From an uncultured Eubacteriales bacterium (GTDB lineage: Bacteria; Bacillota; Clostridia; Oscillospirales; Acutalibacteraceae), in contig CAKSOL010000003.1 of NCBI GenBank assembly GCA_934477125.1, positions 62,001 through 126,000 of the forward strand: a stretch of 64,000 nt of DNA, given 5' to 3'. A program made the translations under genes and the position numbers. Shown one piece after another: positions 24,665 to 34,703 of this stretch. The notes below the pieces were generated by a model that ran no database searches, had not been told where the DNA came from, and saw only the letters and a list, made by a program, of their open reading frames with translations. Positions within the stretch are counted from its first letter, which is position 1; each line of letters begins with the position of its first letter.

Positions 24665-27391
24665 ATGAAAAAGGGTATATCTATGTTTCTTCTGCCGCTG
24701 ATTACAGCGGCGATGCTGTGCAATGTCCTTTGTGTGCCTGCGGCGGCAGAGCAGACGGGTAAAACGGATATATCCGGATTTTCGGCTGAGCTTGAGCAGA
24801 GTGCCGGCGAAGAAATATCGTTCGACGCCGAGATTGAGAAAAGCGCGGATTATAAAATCGGCATTGAATACCGCTCGGTGCGCACATCAAACAATGATTT
24901 CTGCGTCAAGCTTTTAATTGACGGCGAGCGTCCGTTCGATGCCGCAGAGGAGCTTGAATTTCCGCGGATGTGGATGGATGCCGACAAGGGACGCGTTGAC
25001 TCAAACGGAAACGAATACCCTGCCGAACAGATTCCCTATGATAAGCCGTACCTGAATTTTGCAAGAAACAGCGCTGCCGACAATAACGATTACTATACGG
25101 TTTCTTTAAGCGCGGGCAGGCATAATATCAGGCTTATACCTCAAAATTCCGATTTTGAAATCACCGGCTTTTCCTTGATACCCAACGATGAACCGCCAGC
25201 CTACATGGAGCCTGCGGACGGGAATTACTATACCGGCGCGCCGGTAATAATAGAGGGAGAAAACGCTGAAATAAAATCCGACCGCTTTCTTGTCGGAAAA
25301 ACCGATACTTCCTCAGTTGAGGTTACTCCGCACAGCTATTCGCATAACGTAGTTAATTATATCGGCGGCGGAAACTGGAAAAACATAGGAGACAGTATAG
25401 TATGGGAAACGCCACGGCTTAAAGCCGGCTGGTATAAATTGTGCTTTGCTTTCCGTCAGAACAGCGTTATAGGCGGAAAGACTTACCGGGCTTTAAAAAT
25501 TGACGGTGAAATACCGTTTGCCGAGGCGCAGTCGATAGGCTTTTCCTACGGCGATAACTGGCAGCGCACATTTTTTAGCGATGACGGCGGAAAGCCGTAT
25601 CTCGTCTGGCTGTCAGATGGGAACCATAAAATCAGTCTTGAGGTTACGGCGGGCGAAATAGCGCCGGTTCAGGAGAAGATAGGCGAGGCTGTTAATTTAA
25701 TGAGCCGCCTGTATGTTGATATAACAATGATAACCGGCGAAAATGTTGATATATACCGGGACTATAACCTGTTTTCTCAGATAGGCGATATGCAGGAGCG
25801 CCTTGAAAGCATACGCAGTATTCTGAAGGAGGCTTCCGATACTCTTATTGAGGTAAGCGGAGAAAAAAGCGGCTCGAATTACTCTGTGATACAGAATATG
25901 ATTGAGGTTATAAATCAGATGCTGAGCCATAAGTATGAGGCTCACAGATATAAAAACTATTTTTACAGCAATTATTGCTCGGTGTCCTCGGTTCTTCAGG
26001 ATTTGCGCAGTATGCCGCTTGATATCGATAAAATCGCTCTCTGCGCGCCCGATGAAACAAAGCCGTTTGAAACGGTCGGTGTGTTTAAAAAGCTGAATTT
26101 CTCGGTTATGAGATTTTTAACCTCGTTTGTGCGCAACTATACCAATGTTTCTTCGGGTGACGGTGACGGCGGAATTACCATCTGGGTCAACTGGGGCAGA
26201 GATCAGGCGCAGGTGCTGAGCTCTCTTGTTGACCGCACATTTACCGAAAAAACGGGTATACCCGTAAGCGTTAAGCTGGTCAACGCAAATATTATTCAGG
26301 CAACCCTTTCCGGCGACGGTCCCGACTGCATTTTGCAGCATTCGCGTTCTGAGCCGGTAAACCTCGCTATGCGCGGAGTTCTCTATGATTTAACGAATTT
26401 TTCGGATCTTGATGAGGTTTTAAAGCGTTTTCAGTCCGGAGCGGAAATACCGTACAGATATAAGGACGGTCTTTATGCCCTGCCGGATACGCAGACCTTT
26501 TATATGATGTTTTACCGGAAAGACATTTTAAACGAGCTGGGCGTAAAGGTTCCGGAAACCTGGGATAATTTTAAAGAGGCTTCCAAAATACTTATGCGCA
26601 ACAATATGTCGGTCTGGCTGCCCAATAATCCCGCGACAGACAATTCGCAGGTGAACGCGGGCGTCGGAAGCAACAATATTTTTCCGAGTATGCTGCTGCA
26701 GAACGGTCTTTCCCTTTATTCTCAGGACGGCAGAAAGACCTCGCTGCTGACTGCCGATGTAATGACCGTTTTTGAGCAGTGGACCGATTATTATACTAAA
26801 TTGAAGTTTCCGGTTACAATGAGCTTTTATACCCGTTTCCGAACGGGAACCGCGCCCATAGGAATAGCGCCATATAATTTTTACACAACGGTTAAGGTGG
26901 GAGCTCCGGAAATGGACGGACTTTGGGATATGACTGCAATTCCCGGAACGGTATCGGACGACGGAACTGTAAACCACGCGTCATCGGGAGGCGGAACCGG
27001 CTGTGCCATTCTTAAAAGCTCCACACATCCGGAAAAGGCATGGGAATTTCTGAAATGGTGGACAGACAGCGAAACTCAGCTTGCATATTCAAATGAGCTT
27101 GAGTCCGTGCTCGGACCTGCCGGACGCGTCGCGCTTTCCAATATCGAGGCAATCAAGGGACTTTCCTGGGATTACTCTATGCTTGATTCTATACTTGAAG
27201 CATGGGGAGAAGTAAGCGAAATACCCGAATATCCGGGCAGCTATTATGTTTCGCGTTCGATTTACCAAAGCTTCTGGAACGTTGTAAACGATAACCAGAA
27301 TACCAAGGATATGCTTATGGAATACGGCACCGAGGCGGATGAAGAAATCGCGCGCAAATGGAAACAGTACAGTAACCGCAATTCAAAGTAA
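24665..27391 (+). CDS. Large secreted solute-binding protein with N-terminal beta-sandwich domains
   Basis: This 908-residue protein is about twice the usual SBP length. It has a Sec signal peptide with VPAAAEQ and no lipobox. Two beta-rich segments of about 150 residues follow (30-175, with RHNIRLIPQNSDFEITGFSLIP; 185-355, with AGWYKLCFAFRQNSV and YLVWLSDGNHKISLEV), then a helical stretch (~370-470). A family-1 solute-binding domain occupies ~500-900 (ITIWVNWGRDQ, GDGPDCILQHSRSEPVNLAMRG, KDGLYALPDTQTFYMMFYRKDIL, AWEFLKWWTD). It is paralogous over its full length to 53055-55865. It leads a permease pair and probably captures a large glycan. How it is held at the cell is unclear. Confidence 0.85.
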   Translation: MKKGISMFLLPLITAAMLCNVLCVPAAAEQTGKTDISGFSAELEQSAGEEISFDAEIEKSADYKIGIEYRSVRTSNNDFCVKLLIDGERPFDAAEELEFPRMWMDADKGRVDSNGNEYPAEQIPYDKPYLNFARNSAADNNDYYTVSLSAGRHNIRLIPQNSDFEITGFSLIPNDEPPAYMEPADGNYYTGAPVIIEGENAEIKSDRFLVGKTDTSSVEVTPHSYSHNVVNYIGGGNWKNIGDSIVWETPRLKAGWYKLCFAFRQNSVIGGKTYRALKIDGEIPFAEAQSIGFSYGDNWQRTFFSDDGGKPYLVWLSDGNHKISLEVTAGEIAPVQEKIGEAVNLMSRLYVDITMITGENVDIYRDYNLFSQIGDMQERLESIRSILKEASDTLIEVSGEKSGSNYSVIQNMIEVINQMLSHKYEAHRYKNYFYSNYCSVSSVLQDLRSMPLDIDKIALCAPDETKPFETVGVFKKLNFSVMRFLTSFVRNYTNVSSGDGDGGITIWVNWGRDQAQVLSSLVDRTFTEKTGIPVSVKLVNANIIQATLSGDGPDCILQHSRSEPVNLAMRGVLYDLTNFSDLDEVLKRFQSGAEIPYRYKDGLYALPDTQTFYMMFYRKDILNELGVKVPETWDNFKEASKILMRNNMSVWLPNNPATDNSQVNAGVGSNNIFPSMLLQNGLSLYSQDGRKTSLLTADVMTVFEQWTDYYTKLKFPVTMSFYTRFRTGTAPIGIAPYNFYTTVKVGAPEMDGLWDMTAIPGTVSDDGTVNHASSGGGTGCAILKSSTHPEKAWEFLKWWTDSETQLAYSNELESVLGPAGRVALSNIEAIKGLSWDYSMLDSILEAWGEVSEIPEYPGSYYVSRSIYQSFWNVVNDNQNTKDMLMEYGTEADEEIARKWKQYSNRNSK

Positions 27392-27402
27392 CAGAGGGTG
27401 AA

Positions 27403-28329
27403 ATGATGTCAAGCAAACGGAAAAAGCAAATTCGCAGGCGTAAGATGACAAATGAGGATTTGGTTTATTATCTTATTCTTATTCCCTTTATGGGGTCGTT
27501 CCTCGTTTTTAATATTCTTCCGGTTTTGTCGTCCGTAACGCTGAGCTTTTTTGACTATGATATGGTTTCAACGCCGCAGTTTATCGGTCTTGAAAACTAT
27601 ATCCGTATGTTTACCGCCGACAGACTGTTCACAAAGGTGGTCGGCACAACTCTGCGTTTTTCGGTTATTGCAGGGCCGCTCGGATATATGCTCGCCTTTC
27701 TTCTCGCCTGGATGATAAACGAATTTCCGCGTCCGGTACGTATTTTTTTGACATTTATATTTTATGTTCCGGCGCTGGTAGGAAACGCTTATTACATATG
27801 GCAGATAATGTTTTCCGGCGACAGCTATGCTTATATAAACAATTTCCTGATAAGCTTCGGACTGATTTCCGAGCCTATACAATGGTTTCAGAACGCAAAT
27901 TATAATTTTACCGTTATACTTATAATCCAGCTGTGGATGAGTATGGGCGTATCCTTTCTTGCCAATATCGCGGGCTTGCAGAGCGTAAACAAGGAGCTTT
28001 ACGAGGCAGGAGCGATAGACGGAATACGTACCCGCTGGCATGAGCTTTGGTATATAACGCTGCCCTCCATGAAAAGCATTCTGCTGTTCAGCTCCGTAAT
28101 GCAGATTCAGAGTGTTTTCTCGGTAGGCGGAATGATACAGACGCTTGCCGGATATCCGAGCGTCAACAATTCGGTTGATACGCTGGTTTCTCTTATAAGC
28201 GACGTCGGAACAACGCGCTATGAAATGGGATATGCCGCCTCTCTTTCGGTTTTCCTTTTCGGAATGATAATGTGCTTCAGATATCTGATAGGCGGACTGC
28301 TTAATCTTATCGGCAAGAGCGATAGGTAA
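27403..28329 (+). CDS. Carbohydrate ABC transporter permease, MalF type
   Basis: This 308-residue membrane protein has six hydrophobic segments and the EAA loop YEAGAIDGIRTRWHELWYITLPSM at about 205-227, contacting the ATPase. It follows the long SBP by 11 bp and pairs with the MalG-type gene at 28409. Its nearest relative in the window is 55884-56786, which has the same position in the second module and matching SEPIQWF/REPIQWL and WMSMG/WMSLG blocks. No ATPase gene is nearby. Confidence 0.92.
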   Translation: MMSSKRKKQIRRRKMTNEDLVYYLILIPFMGSFLVFNILPVLSSVTLSFFDYDMVSTPQFIGLENYIRMFTADRLFTKVVGTTLRFSVIAGPLGYMLAFLLAWMINEFPRPVRIFLTFIFYVPALVGNAYYIWQIMFSGDSYAYINNFLISFGLISEPIQWFQNANYNFTVILIIQLWMSMGVSFLANIAGLQSVNKELYEAGAIDGIRTRWHELWYITLPSMKSILLFSSVMQIQSVFSVGGMIQTLAGYPSVNNSVDTLVSLISDVGTTRYEMGYAASLSVFLFGMIMCFRYLIGGLLNLIGKSDR

Positions 28330-28408
28330 ATGCCTGATGAAAATATGTTCTGCGCCTGTTATACGGCGTTCGCAGTTTTTAAGCTGTAATTGATTGGGGA
28401 GAGTGAAA

Positions 28409-29275
28409 ATGTCTAAAAGTACATCGCAATACAGGCGTTATACGCGTTCGACAGCAGGAAATATTTTTTATTTTTCAATTCTTATTCTTGCCGGTCTTTT
28501 TATGGTTTTTCCAATGTTCTACTGCGTTATTACATCGCTTAAACCTTTAGACGAGCTGCTGATATTTCCGCCTAATTTTTTCGTAAGGCGTCCGACGTTC
28601 GCCAACTATAAGGTTCTTCCTGCGCTGCTCGGCAATCTGCAGATTCCGGTATCAAGATATTTGTTCAACAGCCTTTTTATCGCTGTTGTAACAACCTTTG
28701 CCGGAATAATAGCCGCTTCGCTTGCCGCGTTCACATTTTCAAAATCCAAAATCCGCGGAAGAAAGCTTTTGTTTACGATAGTACAGATGATGCTGCTGTA
28801 TAACTCTTATACCCTCGGCGTTCCGCAGTATCTGATTTTTTGCAGGCTGAATCTGATTGATACATACTGGGTATATATTCTTCCTGCAATACCGTCCTGC
28901 GTAGGCTGCTTTTTGATGAAACAGTTTATGGACGTCAGCATACCCTATTCCCTGATAGAGGCGGCAAGAATTGACGGGGCGGGAGTTCTGCGGATATATT
29001 GGCAGATAGCAATGCCGATTATGAAGCCGGCTTGGATGACGGTGCTGCTGTTTTCGTTTCAGGGAATGTGGTCGGTAGTTCCGAGCGGCACTATATTCAG
29101 CGAACAGCTGAAAACGCTGCCGTATGTTATGAGCTCGGTTGCGGCGGGCGGTATAGCCCGGTCGGGAAGTTCAATGGCAATTTCGGTTTTGCTTATGATA
29201 CCTCCGATTATGGTTTTTCTCTTTACGCAAAGTAATGTTATGGAAACGATGAGCAGCTCGGGAATAAAAGAGTAA
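28409..29275 (+). CDS. Carbohydrate ABC transporter permease, MalG type
   Basis: The ATG at 28409 is chosen because a ggggagag ribosome site lies 5 nt before it; an in-frame TTG at 28394 would overlap that site. The 288-residue protein has six membrane segments and the MalG EAA loop IEAARIDGAGVLRIYWQIAMPIMKPA (first ~20 residues decisive), ending in a typical ETMSSSGIKE. It is paralogous to 56800-57660. Together with 27403 it forms the first permease pair of module A. Confidence 0.92.
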   Translation: MSKSTSQYRRYTRSTAGNIFYFSILILAGLFMVFPMFYCVITSLKPLDELLIFPPNFFVRRPTFANYKVLPALLGNLQIPVSRYLFNSLFIAVVTTFAGIIAASLAAFTFSKSKIRGRKLLFTIVQMMLLYNSYTLGVPQYLIFCRLNLIDTYWVYILPAIPSCVGCFLMKQFMDVSIPYSLIEAARIDGAGVLRIYWQIAMPIMKPAWMTVLLFSFQGMWSVVPSGTIFSEQLKTLPYVMSSVAAGGIARSGSSMAISVLLMIPPIMVFLFTQSNVMETMSSSGIKE

Positions 29276-29305
29276 AAAGAATTTTCCAGAAAGGAAGAAG
29301 GCATC

Positions 29306-31444
29306 TTGTTGAAAAAAGCATTATGTGTTTTTTTGCTTTGTTCGCTGTGTTTTGCGGCTTTTTTCTGTATACCTGCCGCCGCAGCTCCGACCGATACATA
29401 TACGCATACTGATATTCAGGGCGGCGATACTCAGCTGCAGCTTTCAAAGGAACTGTATACAGCCGAAAAATATATAACGGCAGGCAGTCTGCACCTCGAA
29501 AGTCCGCTTTCCGGTATCACCGATGTTTGCACCTTCTCTGACGGAAGCGTATTGCTGCTTTGCGGCGAGGAGTCGAGGATAGTATGGATAGAGTCCGACG
29601 GTTCGCTGAGAAAGGAGCTCAAGGTTTCGGACTCAAAGGGCGAAAACATTGATTTTTCGGGCGCAAAGGGCATTTACAGCGATAAAAACGGAAAAATTTA
29701 TCTTTGCGACACCGTAAACGCGCGTATTCTTGTTTTGAATGAGAGCGGAACGATATCGGAAGAGCTTAAATGCCCGGAATCCAATCTGATACCCGATGAT
29801 TTTATGTTCCAGCCCATAGCCGTTGCAAAGGATAACGAGGATTATATGTATATATTAAGTCTCGGCTGCTACTACGGCGCGCTTATGTTCAATCCGGAGG
29901 GCGCGTTTATGGGATTTTACGGCTCTAACACGGTTTCAAGCTCGGCTCTCGACACCCTTTCGTATATTTGGGATAAGCTTACAAGCACGGATACGAAACG
30001 CTCGGTATCGGTAAAGAAGCTGCCGTATTCATTCGTTGATTTCGCGTTTGATTCGGACGGATATATGGTTACCTGCACCGGAAAAACCGATTCTTCAAGC
30101 AACGGTAAGGGTCAGATTCGTAAGATAAGCCCCAACGGAACAAATATACTCTATAAGCGCGATCCGCGCGGCGGCTCCGTGGCTTCAACAACAATCAACT
30201 TTCTTGAGAGCAAAATGGTTCTCCAGGAAAAAAACACAGGAAAATTCAGGGCTCAGCAGATATCCTCAATAGCGGTCACTCAGGATAACTATATTATTGC
30301 ACTCGATTCAACAAACGGCGTTATTTATATGTACGACAGTCAGTGCAATATGCTCGGCGCATTTGCGGGCGGTCTTGAAACCGGCGAGCAGCTCGGCGTA
30401 TTCAATAAGCCGGTTTCTCTGACGCTCGTCGGCAGCAGCCTTTGGGTTGCGGATTATAAAAATAATTCGCTTACGGTTTTTGAACCGACGGAATATGCCC
30501 TGCTCCTCAGAGAAGCGCAGTCGCTGTATCTAAGAGGAGATTACGAGGAGGCAAAGCCGCTTTGGAATAAGGTTCTTGCATCCGACCGGGGCAACCAGCT
30601 CGCATATCGCGGTCTGGCAATGGTCTCCTATAACGACGGGAACTATAAGCAGGCGAAGGAATATGCAGAAACCGCGCTTGACTATTCAGTTTATGACCTT
30701 GCCTGGAGAGCGATAATATCCTCGTTTATCGCAAAGAATTTTCTGCTTATAATATTGGCGGCGGCGCTGATAACAGCCGCTGTTGTATGTGCGGTACGGG
30801 TACTGCGTAAGAAAAAATATCAGTTTGCCGGAGCGGGCGAAATAAAGCTTATGCTCTGCGCGCCTATCCATCCGTTTAAAAGCTTTGAGGACCTTAAATA
30901 CCGCAAAAAGGGGTCTTTGAAAACAGCGGTGCTGCTGACGGCTCTGCTTTATATTGCCTTTGTTCTTAAATCAACCGTTTCCGGCTTTTTATACAGGGAT
31001 GTATCCGTAAGCAATTATAACGCTGTCTATACTCTTGCGCAAACCGCCGGTCTGCTGATTCTCTGGTCGCTGGCGAATTGGCTCGTATGCTCAATGTTTT
31101 CGGGAAAGGGTACCTTCCGCGAGGTGTATATCGCAACGGCATATTCGCTGGTTCCCCTTATCGCCTATACGTTTTTATATACCTTGCTTTCAAATTTTCT
31201 GCCGCTTTCGGCAGTCGGCTTTCTGAACGGCTTGGGAACAGCGGTCTGGATTTTCACGTTCTTCCTCATTGCCGTTGCTATGATAACCGTTCAGGAATAT
31301 GATTTCTTTAAGTTTTTGCTTACCGGAATTGCCATCGCTTTCTTTATGATACTTGCGGTTTTCGTATTGTTTATGTGCGCAATTTTAATTAAACAGTTTA
31401 TTTCGTTTATAGTTTCTGTATATGAGGAAATTGTATACCGCTGA
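29306..31444 (+). CDS. Membrane protein: beta-propeller (NHL-like), TPR and Yip1 domains
   Basis: This 712-residue protein starts at TTG behind aaggaagaagg. It has a signal peptide (to about 30, IPAAAAPTD) and then about 350 residues of NHL-like propeller repeats (GITDVCTFSDGSVLLL, AKGIYSDKNGKIYLCDT, VDFAFDSDGYMV, SIAVTQDNYIIALDS). A TPR segment follows near 405-460 (RGDYEEAKPLWNKVL, DGNYKQAKEYAETAL), then a transmembrane helix near 477-495. The last part is a Yip1-like region with five membrane helices (IHPFKSFEDLKYRKKGS, then VPLIAYTF...). It sits between permease pairs and a DUF5696 lipoprotein, in the same position as its paralogue 57664-59766. It may be an outside sensor or scaffold for the transporter (inference). 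Confidence 0.8.
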   Translation: MLKKALCVFLLCSLCFAAFFCIPAAAAPTDTYTHTDIQGGDTQLQLSKELYTAEKYITAGSLHLESPLSGITDVCTFSDGSVLLLCGEESRIVWIESDGSLRKELKVSDSKGENIDFSGAKGIYSDKNGKIYLCDTVNARILVLNESGTISEELKCPESNLIPDDFMFQPIAVAKDNEDYMYILSLGCYYGALMFNPEGAFMGFYGSNTVSSSALDTLSYIWDKLTSTDTKRSVSVKKLPYSFVDFAFDSDGYMVTCTGKTDSSSNGKGQIRKISPNGTNILYKRDPRGGSVASTTINFLESKMVLQEKNTGKFRAQQISSIAVTQDNYIIALDSTNGVIYMYDSQCNMLGAFAGGLETGEQLGVFNKPVSLTLVGSSLWVADYKNNSLTVFEPTEYALLLREAQSLYLRGDYEEAKPLWNKVLASDRGNQLAYRGLAMVSYNDGNYKQAKEYAETALDYSVYDLAWRAIISSFIAKNFLLIILAAALITAAVVCAVRVLRKKKYQFAGAGEIKLMLCAPIHPFKSFEDLKYRKKGSLKTAVLLTALLYIAFVLKSTVSGFLYRDVSVSNYNAVYTLAQTAGLLILWSLANWLVCSMFSGKGTFREVYIATAYSLVPLIAYTFLYTLLSNFLPLSAVGFLNGLGTAVWIFTFFLIAVAMITVQEYDFFKFLLTGIAIAFFMILAVFVLFMCAILIKQFISFIVSVYEEIVYR

Positions 31445-31460
31445 CAGGAGGGAATATATT

Positions 31461-33683
31461 TTGAAATCCGGCATAAAAGAAATGTCTTATCGGATTATAG
31501 CCTTGTTTATCTGTCTGGCTGTAATTGCGGCGCTTACCTCCTGCGGCGGAAAAAGCCGGTCGGGGAAAAGGTGGCGCCCGAAGGGGAGAATTTCCTCTGA
31601 AAGCGTTGCCGAAGTCGGCAGCTATTCGCTTTTTTGGGACGATGAGGCGGGCTGCGTTGTGCTGAGAGATGAGGAAGGCAGCGTATACCTGTCCGATATT
31701 CTTTACAGCGAGTATAAAAACGGTAATATAACCGCCAATACCGGTTCTTCGATAACCGTAAGTATAATCGATACCTCAACCCTTACCATCGATACTCTGC
31801 GCAGCTATTCCGAAATTGAGGAAAACGGAAAAATTTACAGCGAAAAAATAGACGGCGGAATCCGCGTGACCTATTCTTTTAATTCATACAGTATTGCCGT
31901 ACCCGTTGACTATGTTCTTCGGGAGGACTCGCTGCTGATTTCCGTAGACGGAGCAGCGGTAATAGAGGGCGGCGATAAGTATAAGCTGCTGAGCGTATCC
32001 TTGGCGCCTTATATGTGCCATACAGCCAACGGCGATACAAAGGAGTCGTATTTGTTTGTTCCCTCCGGCTCAGGCGCGCTTATGTATCCCTATGAGAATG
32101 CGGACGGCGCCCGCAAATACAGCGGCGAGGTTTACGGCGCCGACGCTTCAAGAAGAACGGCAACGGATTATGTCAACGCCGCTGCTGTCCGGCTTCCGGT
32201 TTTCGGCGTTAAAAACGGAGACAGCGCTGTTTTCGGGATAATCGAACAGGGCGCGGGAGCTGCTGTTATCGAGGCTCAGGCAGGCTATGCGCGTTCCGGC
32301 TATTCAAACATTTATCCGACATTCTGGCTTAGAGGATACGATGTGTTCCGGTTCGGCTCATATGCAACCGGCAATAACATAACAACCCGCGTTTCGGACG
32401 ATATCGCCGACTGTAAATTTTCGGTTGCGTATTATCTTCTGAGCGGCGAAGCAGCGGACTATAACGGTATGGCGGCGCTCTACCGCCGGTATCTTAGTGA
32501 AAAAGGTCAGCTTGAAAAAAGCGATGTGAACGACTCGCCTTACAGCATAACGATATCCGGAGGAACTCAGGTATATTCTTCGTTTATCGGCTTTCCGATA
32601 AAAAAGCTGGAGACTCTGACAACCTTTAAACAGGCTGCGGACATTATTGAGGAAATGAAAAGCGATAACGGAATTGCGCCTGCCGTTCGCCTTACCGCAT
32701 TTTCCGATAAGGGCATTATGAACGGAGAAATCGCCGGAGGAAAGAATTTCAAAAGCATATACGGCAGCAAAAAGGATTATGCCTCGCTTATGAAAACGGC
32801 GGACAGTATATACACCGATTTTGAAATTATCCGGTATTCCGAATCGGGAAACGGCTTTTCTTACAAAAATGACGCGGCAAAAACCGCTATTCATTATTTC
32901 GCAACGCAATATGAGCATACGCCCCTGCGTCTGTTTGACGAAACCAAGGAATACCGTATTCTCTCAAGAGGTCTTTTAAGCAAGGCGGCGGAAAAGGCAA
33001 TAAAAAAGGCTGACTCCTACGGCGCATCCGGCATTGCCTTTTCTTCGCTCGGCGAATTAGCATATTCCGATTATTCAAGTGAGGAATATGCCGTTAAATA
33101 CGGTATGGAGGAACAGGCGGCTGAGCTGCTTAAAAAAGCGGGTGAAAACCGAAAAATGGCGGTCAGCGGAGGAAATTGCTACGCGGCTTGCGCTGCGGAC
33201 ACGGTTTTTGACGCTCCGGTAGGCAGCGGCGATTATAACTCGCTCGATGCCGAAATACCCTTCTATCAGATGGTGTTCCATTCCTATAAGCCGCTTTACA
33301 GCGAGCCTGTTAATTGCTCGGATAATCCCGACAGGACGGTTATGCTCGCCGCTTCCGGCGGAACCGGACTGGGCTTTGCCGTTATAAACAGATATTTAAC
33401 CGAAAGCTCGGAAATATCAAACCGGAAGCTCTATGCGATGGTTTATTCGGATAATAAGGATAATATAACCGGGCTGTTAAGGAATTCCGGATATGCAGAG
33501 CTTTATGCCGCGGTAAAGGACTCCGCAATAAAAGAATACGTTATTGTCGATGATAATATCAGCAAAACGGTATTTGAAAACGGCGTTGAGGTTTATGCGA
33601 ACCATTCCGGCGTTGATTGCCTGTCTGACATCGGAACAATTAAGGCGTATTCCTATAAAGCGGAAAGGGGAGAAAAGCAATGA
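31461..33683 (+). CDS. DUF5696-like lipoprotein
   Basis: The frame opens at 31422, inside the previous gene. The TTG at 31461 follows an aggaggg ribosome site at 8 nt, giving 740 residues. A lipoprotein signal ends in LTSC-GGK. A beta-rich N-terminal half is followed by an alpha/beta half with VRLTAFSDKGIMNG, SGIAFSSLGELAYSDYSSEE, EIPFYQMVFHSYKPLYSEPVN and GGTGLGFAVINRYL, all reminiscent of a (beta/alpha) barrel of glycosidase type, though I see no proven catalytic pair. It is paralogous to 59777-61987 (same ADYNGMA, EIPFYQ/SVPFYSQ blocks). It ends in an ATGA overlap with the next permease gene, linking it functionally to transport. Confidence 0.75.
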   Translation: MKSGIKEMSYRIIALFICLAVIAALTSCGGKSRSGKRWRPKGRISSESVAEVGSYSLFWDDEAGCVVLRDEEGSVYLSDILYSEYKNGNITANTGSSITVSIIDTSTLTIDTLRSYSEIEENGKIYSEKIDGGIRVTYSFNSYSIAVPVDYVLREDSLLISVDGAAVIEGGDKYKLLSVSLAPYMCHTANGDTKESYLFVPSGSGALMYPYENADGARKYSGEVYGADASRRTATDYVNAAAVRLPVFGVKNGDSAVFGIIEQGAGAAVIEAQAGYARSGYSNIYPTFWLRGYDVFRFGSYATGNNITTRVSDDIADCKFSVAYYLLSGEAADYNGMAALYRRYLSEKGQLEKSDVNDSPYSITISGGTQVYSSFIGFPIKKLETLTTFKQAADIIEEMKSDNGIAPAVRLTAFSDKGIMNGEIAGGKNFKSIYGSKKDYASLMKTADSIYTDFEIIRYSESGNGFSYKNDAAKTAIHYFATQYEHTPLRLFDETKEYRILSRGLLSKAAEKAIKKADSYGASGIAFSSLGELAYSDYSSEEYAVKYGMEEQAAELLKKAGENRKMAVSGGNCYAACAADTVFDAPVGSGDYNSLDAEIPFYQMVFHSYKPLYSEPVNCSDNPDRTVMLAASGGTGLGFAVINRYLTESSEISNRKLYAMVYSDNKDNITGLLRNSGYAELYAAVKDSAIKEYVIVDDNISKTVFENGVEVYANHSGVDCLSDIGTIKAYSYKAERGEKQ

Positions 33684-34573
33684 AAAAGAAACGGTCGGGA
33701 GCAAGCCTTGAAACGGTAAAAAACCGCGCCGGTTATTCCTTTGTTGCCCATTGGGTAATAGGTCTTATTATGTTTTTCGGCTATCCGCTTGTAAGCTCGG
33801 TATGGTATGCCTTTAATAACGTTCGTATCGAGCCGGGAAAAATAGTAACGGAATTTGTTGGAAATCAGCATTTTAACACAATTCTCAAAGAGGACCCGAA
33901 ATATCTTAACAATCTCAGGGATTCGCTCGGAATGCTGTTTTATTCATTGCCGATAATAATTGCCCTCAGCCTGATTTTAGCTGTAATCCTAAATCAGAGG
34001 TTCTACGGCAGAACCGTTTTCAGAGCAATATTCTTTATCCCCGTTATTATGTCAACCTCGGTTGTTATGAATCTTTTAAACAGCGATTTCATAACCCTGC
34101 CGCTTTTCTCGTCCGGCGAGGCAGGCTCCGGAATAATCGATTATAAAAGCATTATCGCCAATCTGAATATTCCCGATAGCTTCAGCCCTGTTCTGACGTT
34201 TCTTTTGTCAAACACAATCAGCCTTATATGGAGCTGCGGCGTTCAGACAATTCTTTTCCTCGCCGGTCTCCAGAGTATTCCGTCGTCTCTTTATGAGGTT
34301 TCTAAAATAGAGGGCGCTAATAAATGGGAGGAATTTTGGCTTATAACCGTTCCCAGCCTGCGGAATATTATCTCCCTGGTTATTATCTATACGATGATTG
34401 ACCTTTTTGCGGATATGAAGAATAAGGTTATATCATCCGCATATTCGCTGATGGTAAGCCAAAGCTTCGGCGAAAGCTCCGCAATGCTTTGGTTCTATTT
34501 TATGATTGTTATTGTCGTTATTTCCGCAGTTTATATTTTATATCAGCGATTCTGCGTTAAAAGATGGGAATAG
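33680..34573 (+). CDS. Carbohydrate ABC transporter permease, MalF type (without adjacent partner)
   Basis: This 297-residue permease has the EAA loop YEVSKIEGANKWEEFWLITVPSL and the block AVILNQRFYGRTVFRAIFFIPVI. It is coupled to the DUF5696 gene by an ATGA overlap. It is the counterpart of 62115-62999 in the second module. Unlike that copy it is not followed by a MalG-type partner: the next gene is a secreted dockerin protein. The unpaired MalG-type gene at 19015 is its likely partner. The 130 bp after it contain no clear promoter or terminator. Confidence 0.9.
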   Translation: MKKKRSGASLETVKNRAGYSFVAHWVIGLIMFFGYPLVSSVWYAFNNVRIEPGKIVTEFVGNQHFNTILKEDPKYLNNLRDSLGMLFYSLPIIIALSLILAVILNQRFYGRTVFRAIFFIPVIMSTSVVMNLLNSDFITLPLFSSGEAGSGIIDYKSIIANLNIPDSFSPVLTFLLSNTISLIWSCGVQTILFLAGLQSIPSSLYEVSKIEGANKWEEFWLITVPSLRNIISLVIIYTMIDLFADMKNKVISSAYSLMVSQSFGESSAMLWFYFMIVIVVISAVYILYQRFCVKRWE

Positions 34574-34703
34574 CGGAGAGACGCCGAAAGCATACTCCGC
34601 TTAAAAAGTATAAGAAACGGTGGTGAAAAAAGGTTAAACGGCATGGCTCTTTCGCATGGTTTTATTTTAAAAATAAAAATAAATTGAAAAGAGGTTCTAT
34701 TCT

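Noticed and set aside
31422..31460. Earlier ATG for the DUF5696 lipoprotein
   Set aside because: It overlaps the preceding gene and lacks a ribosome site. The TTG at 31461 follows aggaggg and gives a compact lipoprotein signal.
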